Positions 7,530 through 7,948 of a DNA stretch of 7,948 nucleotides are shown here, in pieces; position 1 is the stretch's first letter; every line of letters begins with the position of its first letter. Both the position numbers and the translations under genes were made by a program. A model generated the notes under the pieces. It saw nothing but the letters and a program-made list of their open reading frames with translations. It was not told where the DNA came from and did not search any database. The stretch is from Flavobacteriaceae bacterium. Its GTDB lineage: Bacteria; Bacteroidota; Bacteroidia; Flavobacteriales; Flavobacteriaceae. Location: contig PAUJ01000021.1 of NCBI GenBank assembly GCA_002713705.1, positions 69,072 through 77,019 of the forward strand. The letters run 5' to 3'.

Positions 7530-7656
7530 TGTATTGTTTTTGTCAATTTAAATTAATATTCAAAGGAATAACCCATATAACTAAGAGGGATAGAGGTGTT
7601 TGCTACAAAACAAAAAGTAAAGAACGGTTGGAATGGTGTAGCTTGTTTTTGTATTT

Positions 7657-7948
7657 TTAACAACCTTCTAATCTAATTTCTACGATTTTATAGATGTAAT
7701 TTTCATCCCTAACATTTACCCTTACTCCTTTGTGTTTTTTTAAAATATCCACCGCTTTTTCTTTGGAAATATCCATTCCGTTTTTATGATGTGGGCCTCC
7801 ATCAAAAAATAAAAATCGAGCACCTTCATCTGCTAACTTTTCTATGTATTTTAGAGGATCTTTAATAGCTTTAGAAATCTTTTGAACGTGAAGTGGAGGA
7901 GGTGGTATCGTTGCTTCTGTGTCATTTTTTCCTTTTATGACTTTAACT
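7657..7948 (-). CDS. C-terminal end of a probable M56/BlaR1-like antirepressor protein (5' end outside window)
   Basis: A minus-strand frame is open from the right edge for 96 codons and ends at TAA (7659-7657). The fragment has a proline stretch (TIPPPPLH, visible residues 13-20). After this comes a compact segment of about 75 residues: LKYIEKLADEGARFLFFDGG, then MDISKEKAVDILKKHKGVRV and NVRDENYIYKIVEIRLEGC. This pattern of Pro-rich linker, an 'EGA+F+++G' strand, an 'S-x-x-x-A-+-++' helix and a final 'V-V-D' strand pair resembles the C-terminal region of flavobacterial M56 family (BlaR1-type) membrane peptidases. The M56 catalytic domain itself would lie outside the window, so this is pattern recognition and not proof. 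The coding frame is convincing because of its length, charged composition and codon pattern. About 185 bases (7472-7656) separate it from the cytochrome gene. Confidence 0.5.
   Translation of the reverse strand, partial: VKVIKGKNDTEATIPPPPLHVQKISKAIKDPLKYIEKLADEGARFLFFDGGPHHKNGMDISKEKAVDILKKHKGVRVNVRDENYIYKIVEIRLEGC

Noticed and set aside
7602..7642. GCTAC...GTAGC inverted repeat near the end of the right-edge gene
   Set aside because: Five-base arms with a 31-base loop are expected by chance, and it is not followed by a clear T run in the needed direction.
7463..7660. Plus-strand open frame of 65 codons spanning the region upstream of the cytochrome gene
   Set aside because: It begins inside the cytochrome gene on the other strand, covers the likely cytochrome promoter, and its cysteine/phenylalanine-rich translation looks like translated AT-rich spacer.

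Overview
The window is AT-rich, densely packed DNA. It looks like a member of the Bacteroidota, most likely a flavobacterium. The signs are adenine-rich translation starts with little Shine-Dalgarno sequence, a signal peptide ending in FAQ, a candidate TAnnTTTG-type promoter, and an M56/BlaR1-like C-terminus with a proline-rich linker. The genus cannot be named from the sequence alone, and there are no RNA genes, insertion sequences or CRISPR arrays.

Left block, plus strand (1-3285): three tightly packed genes. They are the C-terminal part of a DUF885 zinc-peptidase-like protein that enters from the left edge, a two-cysteine proline racemase-family protein best read as 4-hydroxyproline 2-epimerase, and a DadA-like FAD-dependent D-amino-acid dehydrogenase. 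The epimerase and dehydrogenase are the first two steps of trans-4-hydroxy-L-proline catabolism. The later steps (deaminase and semialdehyde dehydrogenase) are not visible here.

Middle block, minus strand (3290-6792): a 1019-residue protein with three domains, followed 11 bases later by a small secreted NTF2-like (DUF4440) protein. The large protein fuses an APH-type small-molecule kinase, an M23 metallopeptidase-like domain with all metal and catalytic residues in place, and a class III PLP enzyme of the AGXT2L phospho-lyase type. In animals the kinase AGPHD1/HYKK and the phospho-lyase AGXT2L2/PHYKPL together degrade 5-hydroxylysine, so the fusion may carry out that pathway in one chain. Ethanolamine is the main alternative substrate. 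The block converges on the left block with 4 bases between stop codons.

Right block, minus strand (6793-7948): a 202-base intergenic region holding a LacI-operator-like palindrome, a small lipoprotein c-type cytochrome with a candidate promoter, and the 96-residue C-terminal end of a protein resembling flavobacterial M56/BlaR1 antirepressors.

The most interesting reading is that two unrelated pathways for post-translationally modified collagen residues, hydroxyproline and hydroxylysine, sit side by side next to peptidase-like genes. This would be a locus for using collagen or gelatin breakdown products. The hydroxyproline half is well supported; the hydroxylysine half is inference.
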